Shown: positions 37,083 through 45,916 of the stretch, piece by piece
Layout of the letters: each line of letters opens with the position of its first letter
Numbering within the stretch: the first letter of the stretch is position 1
NCBI RefSeq assembly: GCF_003013405.1
Contig: NZ_PXZL01000025.1
Location: forward strand, 30,797-94,796
Origin: Brevibacillus formosus
GTDB lineage: Bacteria > Bacillota > Bacilli > Brevibacillales > Brevibacillaceae
DNA length: 64,000 nt
Reading direction: 5' to 3'
Program-made: the position numbers and the translations under genes
The notes under the pieces: model-generated
What the model was told of the DNA's origin: nothing
The model's input: the letters and a program-made list of their open reading frames with translations, nothing else
Databases searched by the model: none

Positions 37083-37253
37083 GCGAAGAATAATAAAAAG
37101 CATGACCGCAATTCACTTAGATAAAAATTCACATTTCCTTCCACCGTAAGATTTGGATAACCTCTCTTTTGGTGATAGAGTAGAAAGTATGAACAAATCA
37201 GATTCGCAGAACAATCTGTTGTATTTTATCGATTTTTGAAGGAGAGACAGTGG

Positions 37254-38405
37254 ATGAGAGCCTTATTGGTAGACGACGAGCAACTACCCCTGATGCATCT
37301 GCAACGATTGCTGGAAAAAGATGTTGGCGGCGTTAAGGTAGTCGGAGCCTACACCAATCCTCTCGAAGCGATCGATCAAGCAATATCCCTTCAACCAGAT
37401 GTCGTGTTTTTAGATATTAATATGCCGCGCATCAGTGGACTGGAGATCGGAGAACGTCTGCAAGGAATCGATAACTCCCCGGAGATCGTATTTGTCACAG
37501 GGTACGATAAGTACGCCGTTGATGCTTTTGAACTGTGCGCGCTGGATTACATCATGAAGCCCGTACAGCTTCAACGCTTGCAAAAGACAATGGACCGTCT
37601 TCGTGAAAGAATCAAGTCCGCGAAAGAAGCCGCGCCTGTTAAAGAAGAATCAGTCGTTTCCATCCAATGCTTCAATAGTATTTTGTTTCACCAGCCGAAT
37701 CAGGAGCCGCAAGAGATCAAGTGGCGCACGAATAAAGCCCGGGAGCTGTTTGCGTATTTATTGCATCACCGCAACAAGATGATCGACAAGGATTCGATTA
37801 TCGAGCTATTGTGGCCGGACTATGACGGAAGCAAAGGCGTGACCCAGCTATATACGACGATTTACCTCATCCGGCAAACCTTGAAACGCTATGGTCTGCA
37901 AACGATATCGATCAACAAAGGGAATTTAGAAGGCGGCTATAAGCTGACGATTGATTCGGCTACGATCGATGTGGAGGAATGGGAGAGTCGTCTCAAACAA
38001 TTACTCCCCCTCTCTCTTGCCAATATCCAGGAGTATGAGCAAGTGCTCGCGACGTATACAGGCGATTATTTCGGAGACTACGACTATTTGTGGGCAGAGT
38101 ATGAGCGGGAAAGACTCCGCAGAATGTGGCTGCAGCTCGCCAAAACAATGAGCAGCTTTTATTTGGGACATGGCAGAGTACGGGAGGCGATCAACGTCAA
38201 CCAACGCATTCAGAATTTGCACCCGCTTGAAGAAGACAGCTACATGATCTTGATGCAGTTGTACGCTTCTTTGGACGATCATGCGGCAGTAGAAGAACAG
38301 TATCAACTCCTGACCTCTCGGTGGGAGACTGAACTCGGCTCTGCTGCAAACGAGCATATCACCAAGTGGTATCACATATGGAAACAGGAGACAGAAGGAA
38401 AGTAA
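37254..38405 (+). CDS. Response regulator with SARP/BTAD output
   Basis: 383 residues. A receiver domain (residues 1-120) with acidic pocket VDDEQ, phospho-acceptor Asp54 (VFLDINMP) and Lys in YIMKPVQ; then an OmpR-like winged helix (NKARELFAYLLHHRNKMIDKDSIIELLWPD) and a bacterial transcriptional activation domain with TPR-like helices (LEEDSYMILMQLYA). This architecture is common in Bacillales. No kinase lies beside it. ATG 37254 follows AAGGAGAG. It lies between the Tad and Pel regions, so it may control either or the next gene. Confidence 0.87.
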   Translation: MRALLVDDEQLPLMHLQRLLEKDVGGVKVVGAYTNPLEAIDQAISLQPDVVFLDINMPRISGLEIGERLQGIDNSPEIVFVTGYDKYAVDAFELCALDYIMKPVQLQRLQKTMDRLRERIKSAKEAAPVKEESVVSIQCFNSILFHQPNQEPQEIKWRTNKARELFAYLLHHRNKMIDKDSIIELLWPDYDGSKGVTQLYTTIYLIRQTLKRYGLQTISINKGNLEGGYKLTIDSATIDVEEWESRLKQLLPLSLANIQEYEQVLATYTGDYFGDYDYLWAEYERERLRRMWLQLAKTMSSFYLGHGRVREAINVNQRIQNLHPLEEDSYMILMQLYASLDDHAAVEEQYQLLTSRWETELGSAANEHITKWYHIWKQETEGK

Positions 38406-38438
38406 TTGATACTCTCTCACAAGATCTAGGGGGCACTC

Positions 38439-39833
38439 ATGAAGATCAGAAGTGGTCTATACAGCGTACTTCTCGCTGCTTTTTGCATTCTACCTTCCTC
38501 TGCCGCCGCCTCCAGTTATGGAACGGCGAGCTATTCACCAAAACAAACCCAAGACGTGCTCCAAAACCCGTATATGGGACTGGCTCCCGACTCACGGACG
38601 AGTAATCATGAGCAAGAACACACCCTCGTCTACGCCAATCTTACCTGGCGGATGCTCGAGCCCACCAAAGGGGATTATGCATTTGATGAGGTCGAAGATG
38701 CGATCCGGTTTGAAGAATGGACAGAAAAAGATGTCAAGTTCATCCTCCGTATCGTTATGGATATTCCCGATAACAAATCAGACATGGAGATACCGGATTG
38801 GCTATACAACGAGATCGGCGGGGACAATGACAACTTTGAAGATGGCGAGTGGTATCGAAACGACTATGGCAAAGGCTATAGTCCCAACTACAGCAATCCA
38901 TTGGTCATCAAATACCACAAACAGTTGATTGATGCTCTGGGCGAGCGTTACAAGGACGATCCCCGCATTGCTTTCATACAGCTGGGAAGCGTCGGTCACT
39001 GGGGAGAATGGCACACAGATACGTCTATTCCTTTCCCTGCGACAGAAATCACCGATCAGTACGTCCAACCGTATCTGGATAAATTCCCTGATTCCATGCT
39101 ACTGATGCGAAGACCACATCCAGTCGCCAAAGAGTACAAACTGGGCCTGTTTAACGACATGTTCGGCAACAAAGATGATACAGACAGCTACCTGTCCTGG
39201 ATACAGAAGGGCTATGTATCCTGGCTCACCAAAGAAAAAATGCCTGCCATGCCTGATTTTTGGAAGTTTGCACCAAGCGGTGGAGAGTTCTCTCCATCCG
39301 ATTCGTTAAACAGCTACTTTACCCGATCCTCCATTAACCAGGTGATCTCACAAGCCAAAGCTTCGCATATTAGCTGGCTTGGCCCCAATACCCCTGCACA
39401 GTTCGAAAAAGATGGCGAACAACAACAAAATTTGGACCGCTTTTTAAACACGATTGGCTACCGCTTCTCCATCACCAAAGAGACACATGCCAAAACAATC
39501 GAGCCCGGAGAAAGCCTCGCTGTAACGATGGATTGGCAAAACCGCGGTGTTGCTCCTTTTTATTTTCCGTGGATTCTCGAGCTGTCACTCATGGATGAAG
39601 ATGGCGAGATCGTAACCAAGACCAAAACGGACGAAGACATCCGCAAATGGCTTCCCGGCAAGAAAACCGTCAAGCAAAGCTTGGAAATCCCGGATGATTT
39701 ACCTGAAGGAACATACACACTCTGTGTGGCTATCCTCGATCCCCATACGGAAGAACCGGGCATTCAATTTGCCATGGAAGGAAAAAGAGCGGACGGAAGA
39801 TACACACTAGGCAAGGTTCAAGTACGAGACTGA
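38439..39833 (+). CDS. Secreted DUF4832 protein
   Basis: 464 residues. Signal peptide (residues 1-24, ending AAA-SS). The body (residues 30-330) looks like a TIM-barrel glycosidase relative: NPYMGLAPDS, TWRMLEPTKGDYAFDEVE, a Glu-containing GSVGHWGEWHTD, and SWLGPNTP; the last 110 residues form a beta-sandwich (VTMDWQNRGVAPFYFPW). DUF4832 proteins are often linked to exopolysaccharide genes. It is convergent with the Pel-like operon and 33 bases from the regulator gene. Glycan cleavage is an inference. Confidence 0.75.
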   Translation: MKIRSGLYSVLLAAFCILPSSAAASSYGTASYSPKQTQDVLQNPYMGLAPDSRTSNHEQEHTLVYANLTWRMLEPTKGDYAFDEVEDAIRFEEWTEKDVKFILRIVMDIPDNKSDMEIPDWLYNEIGGDNDNFEDGEWYRNDYGKGYSPNYSNPLVIKYHKQLIDALGERYKDDPRIAFIQLGSVGHWGEWHTDTSIPFPATEITDQYVQPYLDKFPDSMLLMRRPHPVAKEYKLGLFNDMFGNKDDTDSYLSWIQKGYVSWLTKEKMPAMPDFWKFAPSGGEFSPSDSLNSYFTRSSINQVISQAKASHISWLGPNTPAQFEKDGEQQQNLDRFLNTIGYRFSITKETHAKTIEPGESLAVTMDWQNRGVAPFYFPWILELSLMDEDGEIVTKTKTDEDIRKWLPGKKTVKQSLEIPDDLPEGTYTLCVAILDPHTEEPGIQFAMEGKRADGRYTLGKVQVRD

Positions 39834-39841
39834 TCATCAAA

Positions 39842-39894
39842 GAAAAAATCCCTTCCTGACAGCCTGTAAAGGAGTCGTCAGAAAGGGATTTTTT
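39842..39894. terminator. Bidirectional terminator between DUF4832 and the Pel-like operon
   Basis: AAAAAATCCCTT(C)CTGAC and GTCAG(A)AAGGGATTTTTT form a long stem with a 16-base loop; both arms end in A/T runs, so it can end transcription from either side. Confidence 0.88.
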
Positions 39895-39904
39895 GTAGCA
39901 TCAT

Positions 39905-40591
39905 TTATGGTGCATAATCGCCATCGTAGCTGACCAATGATACGTTTTTCACACCTTCTACCTCTGAAATATCTTGAACAAATGCCGTATTATCTCCTTT
40001 GATTTTTACTTCTACAATCAATTCCACCATCTCTTTGTTGACTGTCTTTGATTTCAAAGTGTATTTTAGCTTGTTCAGCTGGTATTTGACCCCGTCATTG
40101 GCTTGATCCTGATAGGTAATAATGAGCAGATAAGCAACATCTCTCATTTGTCGCTTGGATAATACGACAATGACAGCCGCCACCACCAGAGATCCTAGAA
40201 CGGAAACCGGGTACACCCCTGCTCCCGTCGCAATACCTACCGAGATAGACCAAAACATGAAGACAATATCCAACGGGTCTTTGATGGCGGTACGGAACCG
40301 CACAATGCTCAATGCGCCGACCATCCCGAGAGAGAGCACGATATTCGTGCTAATCGTCATGATAATCAGGCAAGTAAGCATTGCCATGGCCACCAGCGTG
40401 ATGTTAAAGGTGTGCGTATAGACGACGCCACGAAACGTTTTCTTGTAAATATAGTAGATGAACAAACCAAGCAATCCCGACAGCACAAGACCTATGATGG
40501 TATCAATGATCGAGATGCTGGCGAACTGGTCCATTTTTAAGACGCTTTTTTTGATGATATCTTGAAAATTAATCGTATTGGTCGTGTCCAT
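39905..40591 (-). CDS. DUF4956 membrane protein
   Basis: 228 residues with about four helices (residues 28-130) including LGMVGALSIVRFRTAIKDPLDIVFMFW, a conserved DUF4956 block, and a C-terminal cytoplasmic alpha/beta domain (KTVNKEMVELIVEVKIKGD). Such proteins often neighbour VTC-domain polyphosphate polymerases, as here. Role unknown. ATG 40591 lies after GAGGAG; it is the last gene of the operon. Confidence 0.82.
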   Translation of the reverse strand: MDTTNTINFQDIIKKSVLKMDQFASISIIDTIIGLVLSGLLGLFIYYIYKKTFRGVVYTHTFNITLVAMAMLTCLIIMTISTNIVLSLGMVGALSIVRFRTAIKDPLDIVFMFWSISVGIATGAGVYPVSVLGSLVVAAVIVVLSKRQMRDVAYLLIITYQDQANDGVKYQLNKLKYTLKSKTVNKEMVELIVEVKIKGDNTAFVQDISEVEGVKNVSLVSYDGDYAP

Positions 40592-40613
40592 AGTTTCTCG
40601 ACTTCTCCTCACA

Positions 40614-41348
40614 CTAAAGATTATGGTACTTTTTGGTTTCCTCTCTGCAAATGACATATTTGGAGATAGCCGACCGCTGATTACTCAGGTTTTGTAGCAA
40701 ATGTCTAATATTGAATGGCAGGAACTGATCGTACTTCACTTCCATGATCATCATGGGCTGATGAATCGCTCTGACCATCATGATGTGTTCATCAAAAATA
40801 TCGAGTGAATTAACGTTTGCCTTCAAGTACTTATCAAATGTAATTCGGACATTCCCTTCTCTCACCAAATACGCCTCTCGAACATAATCCGTAATGACGC
40901 GAGGCCGAAACAGATGATTCTTGCACGACAAATAAAAATCTCGCAGCACAGCACTTTCTGTCTCGCGCAGAAAATCAACATCACCTGCAAAAATCCGCTC
41001 ATACTCTTCCCGCGTAATCGACGCTGATTCTTTGCAAATGTATCCGCCAAACTTGCTCTTTCGCTCCATCTTGATGACCGTATCGCTTTTGTTGTAGATG
41101 CGGATGCGGTACTTCTTTCTTTGAAAAACCCCATAGTTTTTTTCATAGAGGGCCGTATCGTGATAGTCATCAAAATACAGGCTGCGAATATGATACCCTT
41201 CCTCACTTACAGAATAGGGGTCAGGAGTTGCGATCAACCGCAATTTCTGCCGTAGCGGCTCGTAATGACTCAGCCGAAGATAATACTTCAACTCATGCCG
41301 CAATCGCTTGTTGCCGAGCTGAATGCCAGTACTCTGGATTCCTTTCAT
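40614..41348 (-). CDS. VTC-domain polyphosphate polymerase-like protein
   Basis: 244 residues. The VTC tunnel-domain motifs are visible in order: RHELKYYL, YHIRSLYFDD, KYRIRIYN, IKMERKSK, RITFDKYLKA, MIMEVKYDQFLP and SAISKYVICRE; these basic and acidic strands bind triphosphate and metal. In yeast Vtc4 this domain makes polyphosphate from ATP. It has no membrane helix. The stop of the cotH gene overlaps its start by 4 bases. Its role beside a polysaccharide operon is unknown. Confidence 0.87.
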   Translation of the reverse strand: MKGIQSTGIQLGNKRLRHELKYYLRLSHYEPLRQKLRLIATPDPYSVSEEGYHIRSLYFDDYHDTALYEKNYGVFQRKKYRIRIYNKSDTVIKMERKSKFGGYICKESASITREEYERIFAGDVDFLRETESAVLRDFYLSCKNHLFRPRVITDYVREAYLVREGNVRITFDKYLKANVNSLDIFDEHIMMVRAIHQPMMIMEVKYDQFLPFNIRHLLQNLSNQRSAISKYVICREETKKYHNL

Positions 41349-43069
41349 TTCAATATGAACTCCTTCACCCCATGATATATCGCATCCTCCGGCTCTACTC
41401 TGTCAAATGCCGTCTGTGTATTCCCTTTGCTGTCCCGTACAATCACGCGCCAGAAAAAGCGGCCTTTTCCCGGATCATTTATCGTGTATTGGACTCCTGT
41501 CAGCCCCTTTGCCTGTGTGTGTATCTTCGTAAACGCAGGATCGTAACTGACGGCAAAATCGTAGGTCAGATCGTCTCCTTGCAGGTCATAGGAATGGTCC
41601 CAGGAAAAAATGAGCTTGTCTCCTTCTTTTCTTGGCTCCCCCATAAAAAAGGGCATCGGATTCTCTAGGCGTTCATAGTACCTCTTCTTATTACGCTCCG
41701 GTTCACCAGAGAGAAGTGCTTGCTCATTGTGAAAATAGGAAACATCCAACGGCAAATTATATAAATCAGGTTGTTGCAGAACGTACTTGCTCACAATCGG
41801 ATAATAGCTCTTCAAGTATTTTTCCGTTTGCTCTTTCGTAATGATCTTGCTGACTTCTTCAACCTTTTCGTTTAGCGCCTTGATGTTTTCCGGATCTTTG
41901 AAAATGCGGCGATGCAGGTTTGACACCCAGTAGTTGGAGAGGCCAAACTGCCATTGACCGAGCCCTTTTTCTGGACTGCGCTTGAGCTCTTCTTCGAAAA
42001 ATCCCCATGTTGAGTCATAGTCCCACGGGAGGAAATACCATTTGTTCGAGTTGCTTGGGCTGTATAAATAAAAATTGTGAACAGCCGCGTCGTGATTCCC
42101 CATCAACAGGTTGGATGCCAGCCATGTATAGTAGTTCTCCCGATCAAAATGCTTGTCCAAAAAGTCCTGCGTATTCATTGCAGGATTATGGAGATCCTCC
42201 AGCATGGCAATGAGCTTTTCATGGTTCTCACTGCCTTTGATCTCCAAAATTTTATCAAATGCTTTTTTGTCGTAGGTAGGATCGGTTGCCAGCTTGATCT
42301 GATCCTCGTAGCGATGGAACTCGAAATCAATTGCCTTGTACAAGTTCCCGTTCCGGTCCAATCCGTGCGCCTGCAAAAATGTTTTGTTTGGCTGTTCAAT
42401 TTGAGTGAACAGACCGTAGTCGACAAAGTCCCGGTCCGGATTTTTTTTGGTCAAATCCTTGATTTTCACTTGAACGAACTGCGTCCGCAAGCTGGTCATA
42501 TTCGGTATCTGCTCGAAATAATCAAAGCTAAGCTTTTGTCGAACACGCGTCATGTCAGACTTGTGCTTGCTTAAGTTGATGTTGCGTTGATCCCGCCAGT
42601 ATCCGGCACTGTCGAACAAACGGATTTTGTACGATTTTTGTTCCGCTCTCCTGCTCGATTCCCCCCGTAGCTCAATCGTTCCGTTCGCTCTCGTCTCGCC
42701 AAAACCAAAGTAGCCTTGAGTTGGCCCCTCCGCCGTCCCTTCCTGCATAATGACTTTGGCTTGCAGATCTTCTCCCTTTTCATTCCGTCCGCTAGGAGCT
42801 ACATTGAGTTCCGTAAAGGTAGTCGTCTTCAGTTTCGAATTTTCTTCGTTGACTATCGTCACATACAAATGGACGATGCTCCCATCCACATCCTGATCGT
42901 ATACGCTTCTATTCTCAATCAGACCCTCATTCATCTGCTGAGTTGGTGCCACCTGGCTCGTTGCTGCCGAGGTATCTGACACTGGCCGTTCAGGCACATC
43001 CTGAGTACAACCAGTCGATACAACTCCTAATGCTACGAGCAAGCTCAGCATGAATCGTTTTTTCTTCAA
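41345..43069 (-). CDS. CotH-kinase-family lipoprotein
   Basis: 574 residues. TTG 43069, 7 bases after GGAGG, gives a good lipoprotein signal with lipobox VSTGC. A beta domain precedes the CotH kinase domain with RGESSRRAEQKSYKIRL, a lysine-like ATP segment, GNHDAAVHNFYLY (catalytic loop) and PWDYDST (metal loop). The C-terminus is a fibronectin-III-like module (LIFSWDHSYDLQGDDLTY). CotH phosphorylates spore-coat proteins in B. subtilis; an exported substrate is likely here. Fifth from the operon end with VTC and DUF4956 following. Confidence 0.85.
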   Translation of the reverse strand: MKKKRFMLSLLVALGVVSTGCTQDVPERPVSDTSAATSQVAPTQQMNEGLIENRSVYDQDVDGSIVHLYVTIVNEENSKLKTTTFTELNVAPSGRNEKGEDLQAKVIMQEGTAEGPTQGYFGFGETRANGTIELRGESSRRAEQKSYKIRLFDSAGYWRDQRNINLSKHKSDMTRVRQKLSFDYFEQIPNMTSLRTQFVQVKIKDLTKKNPDRDFVDYGLFTQIEQPNKTFLQAHGLDRNGNLYKAIDFEFHRYEDQIKLATDPTYDKKAFDKILEIKGSENHEKLIAMLEDLHNPAMNTQDFLDKHFDRENYYTWLASNLLMGNHDAAVHNFYLYSPSNSNKWYFLPWDYDSTWGFFEEELKRSPEKGLGQWQFGLSNYWVSNLHRRIFKDPENIKALNEKVEEVSKIITKEQTEKYLKSYYPIVSKYVLQQPDLYNLPLDVSYFHNEQALLSGEPERNKKRYYERLENPMPFFMGEPRKEGDKLIFSWDHSYDLQGDDLTYDFAVSYDPAFTKIHTQAKGLTGVQYTINDPGKGRFFWRVIVRDSKGNTQTAFDRVEPEDAIYHGVKEFILK

Positions 43070-43100
43070 CCTAAGTCCTCCCCAATCCATCAGTCCCCAT

Positions 43101-44501
43101 CTATTCCATTCGCTTTCCTTTGACAAAGAGCGGCTGTAGGCAATAGGTGTAATAATCGATATTTTTCAAGTAATAGATCAGCCTGCCGAGACTGGCTACC
43201 AGCGCAAGAAACGAAGCAATAAAAAATGAAAAACCGTAGTTCTCAAGGGGCAGCATCGCTATAGTGATGACAAACGTACTCACGAGAAATAAGGTCGTCA
43301 CCGCAAGCGCCCCCTTCCGATCGTCAAAATAGAGCAGCATCAGTACGATTACAAACATAACAGCGTACAAGTATCCCGCTATAACCAGGATGTTGTACCG
43401 CTCCATCTGCTCGGACGTAAAACCGATGTGCGGAAGCAGCGTAATGCCCAGGGCTAATGCAACGAAGGAAAAGAACAGCTGCACTTCCATCATGAAGCTG
43501 AGCTCTTGCATCAGTGTTTGGACCATGTCTGTCTTTGCCCGCTTGATATCCTGCACTGAGCCTGTGCCCAATATCGTCCCGTAATACGCTCGATACTTCT
43601 CATAAAAAGCGGTCTCCACAGATACAACAAACATGACCATCGTAGGCAATATGCTCAAGGAGGCGTAGAACGCAGGCACATCATAAAAAGGCGCGATCAC
43701 GTAAGTATCCGCTACGACTTCTTGAAGCGGACTCCCCAGCCAATAAATAAAATGGTGCACATAAAAACCGAGAGAGCAAAAGAGACCCACGCCCAGCAGA
43801 CTTGGGTACTTTTTTACATACTTCAGGAAATCAAAGTAGTTCCTCTCTCGCTTCGGGAAATAGCTCTCCAGATGAACCATCGACAGAACGATCATGATAA
43901 AAAAGCCAATATCCAAAGAAATCAGCATTGCGATTCCTTTTTCCATTTCAGTCAGAATCGACAGTAGAAACGCAGCCAGAAGCGTAAAGGCAACAGCCGC
44001 CAAATACCCGCGAATAATGCGCATATAATCCTTTAATGCAGACAAATAGGCGGATTGCAGCCAAACGACGATCAGTTCCACAAAAAGAAGGTAGGCTACG
44101 AGCTTAAAGCCAGACGGCAAAGGAGCGAGCCAGTAAAAAGCACCGCCGAGAATTCCCCCCAAGCCCAGGCAAACAGCGATAACTCCATACAAAGAAGCAA
44201 TGATGTCGTTATACTCACGCAAGTAAATTTTGTCTGCAATATAGCGAGAAATGACCATTGAAAAGCCGCAGGTAATTAACAGCGAAAACACGAATGCATA
44301 AACAACAGCTGCTAGAAAAGACATCCTTTCCAAATAGCTTACATTTAATTGAAGGAGGATTTGTTGTAGCACCGTGATTATGACCATACAAATCAGCATC
44401 GGTCCAACTGTCACCAGCGAAGAAAATGCATACGCCTTCACACTGGACAAATACCCTCTATTCCCAAACATTTTCTTCAGTTCAAAGCCAATGCCCGCCA
44501 T
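43101..44501 (-). CDS. pelG: PelG-like exopolysaccharide transporter
   Basis: 466 residues, about twelve membrane helices, starting MAGIGFELKKMF, a recognisable PelG opening. PelG belongs to the polysaccharide-flippase-like superfamily and works with the PelF glycosyltransferase and PelD/PelE to move polymer across the membrane. ATG 44501 is 5 bases from the pelF stop. Confidence 0.9.
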   Translation of the reverse strand: MAGIGFELKKMFGNRGYLSSVKAYAFSSLVTVGPMLICMVIITVLQQILLQLNVSYLERMSFLAAVVYAFVFSLLITCGFSMVISRYIADKIYLREYNDIIASLYGVIAVCLGLGGILGGAFYWLAPLPSGFKLVAYLLFVELIVVWLQSAYLSALKDYMRIIRGYLAAVAFTLLAAFLLSILTEMEKGIAMLISLDIGFFIMIVLSMVHLESYFPKRERNYFDFLKYVKKYPSLLGVGLFCSLGFYVHHFIYWLGSPLQEVVADTYVIAPFYDVPAFYASLSILPTMVMFVVSVETAFYEKYRAYYGTILGTGSVQDIKRAKTDMVQTLMQELSFMMEVQLFFSFVALALGITLLPHIGFTSEQMERYNILVIAGYLYAVMFVIVLMLLYFDDRKGALAVTTLFLVSTFVITIAMLPLENYGFSFFIASFLALVASLGRLIYYLKNIDYYTYCLQPLFVKGKRME

Positions 44502-44506
44502 GTTTC

Positions 44507-45913
44507 TTACACCTCGTATTTCCGATACATATTGCGATATCCCGCCAAGAAGTTCTCATGTGTGTAAATAGCAGACACTCTCTGGAAACCGCATCTGCCC
44601 ATACGGCGTCTCAATGGCTCGTTTTGACACAACGTAATGATTGCTTGGGCAATTTGAGTAAAATGCATGACGGGTACCGTTATCCCTGCGTTGCCATAGT
44701 TGTCACCATTGCCGTACAACAATTCCCGACAGCTTCCCACGTCCGTTGTGACGAAGGGCTTTCTGCATGCCATCCCTTCCAAAATAACGAGCGGTTGACC
44801 TTCACTGATGCTGGTCAAAACAAGCATGTCCATTTTACCGAGATACTGTTTCACATTGACCGCACCCGTAAACGTAACATCCTCCAGTTGCAGGCTGTCG
44901 ACCAATTGCAGGCATTCTGTGTAGTATTCCTCGTCTTCATCCGTCGGGCCCATGATAACAAAGCGTGCGTGTGGTACTTGTTCTTTGACGAGTCCGAAGC
45001 TTTGCAGCATTGTTTTAATATCCTTGATGGGTACCACGCGGACAACAGCACCAATGGTGATTGTGTCGTCCTTTTTTTCTTCCACGATGTCAGCATAATC
45101 ACTCACTTTTACACCGTTCGGGATCACGGATACTTTGGAAGGATCACAGCCTAGCTCGATCTGAATTTCCTTGTTTCGCTCAAACAACGTGATTACCTCA
45201 TCCGCGTAGGAGTAGGCACATGCAGAAAGATTATGAAAGTAGTCGATCCAAATGTCCTTAAAGTGACCCTTGATCCAGTTTGCCTTGATAATTTCTTCTT
45301 CCCGCTCGCGGGTATAGATTCCATGCTCCGTCAGCAAAAACGGCTTTGCATGCAGATACTTCCCAAGACTCCCTGCTACACCGCCATATCCCGTGCAAAC
45401 ACTGTGATACAGATCCGCTTCTGGCATGCCGTTTTGAATGACCAGGCATAACGGCAAGACCATCGAACGAATCATCCAAATCATTTCAGTAAAAGGAATT
45501 TGCGGGTATTTTTCCTCACAAAGCCGCTGGATTACCTCGAAGTAGTCCTTGCTTGTAAGCAACTCAGCTACGGATGGCACCTTACTCCCCGACAACACGG
45601 AAAAAAGAGCACGCCAGTCTCCCTTGCTCCCATCAAGCAACGAAAGCAACGCTTGCTGCTCATCCTCAGTCAGACCCAGACGCTTGCCCGGTGCAGCCTC
45701 TTCTTTCAGATAGGCATCCAGAAATACCTCTCTAATTTCTATCACATTCGAGGGGAGCTGGTAGACGTATTTCCCCCTGTTTTTCTCTTCTGCACCAATC
45801 GCATAAATGATAAACTCATGCTCTGGCATGCTAGCGATTAAGGAATGAATCCAGCTAGAGACACCCCCTGTAATATAAGGGTAAGAGCCTTCGGCAATCA
45901 GACAAATTTTCAT
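44507..45913 (-). CDS. pelF: PelF-like glycosyltransferase
   Basis: 468 residues, GT-B fold cytoplasmic glycosyltransferase with a DUF3492-type N-terminal half (LIAEGSYPYITGGVSSWIHSLI) and a C-terminal nucleotide-sugar domain (VVRVVPIKDIKTML, SISEGQPLVILEGMACRKP with the E-x7-E pair). PelF uses UDP-GlcNAc to build the Pel polymer in Pseudomonas and B. cereus. Situated in the conserved pelF-pelG order. Confidence 0.9.
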   Translation of the reverse strand: MKICLIAEGSYPYITGGVSSWIHSLIASMPEHEFIIYAIGAEEKNRGKYVYQLPSNVIEIREVFLDAYLKEEAAPGKRLGLTEDEQQALLSLLDGSKGDWRALFSVLSGSKVPSVAELLTSKDYFEVIQRLCEEKYPQIPFTEMIWMIRSMVLPLCLVIQNGMPEADLYHSVCTGYGGVAGSLGKYLHAKPFLLTEHGIYTREREEEIIKANWIKGHFKDIWIDYFHNLSACAYSYADEVITLFERNKEIQIELGCDPSKVSVIPNGVKVSDYADIVEEKKDDTITIGAVVRVVPIKDIKTMLQSFGLVKEQVPHARFVIMGPTDEDEEYYTECLQLVDSLQLEDVTFTGAVNVKQYLGKMDMLVLTSISEGQPLVILEGMACRKPFVTTDVGSCRELLYGNGDNYGNAGITVPVMHFTQIAQAIITLCQNEPLRRRMGRCGFQRVSAIYTHENFLAGYRNMYRKYEV

Positions 45914-45916
45914 CGC

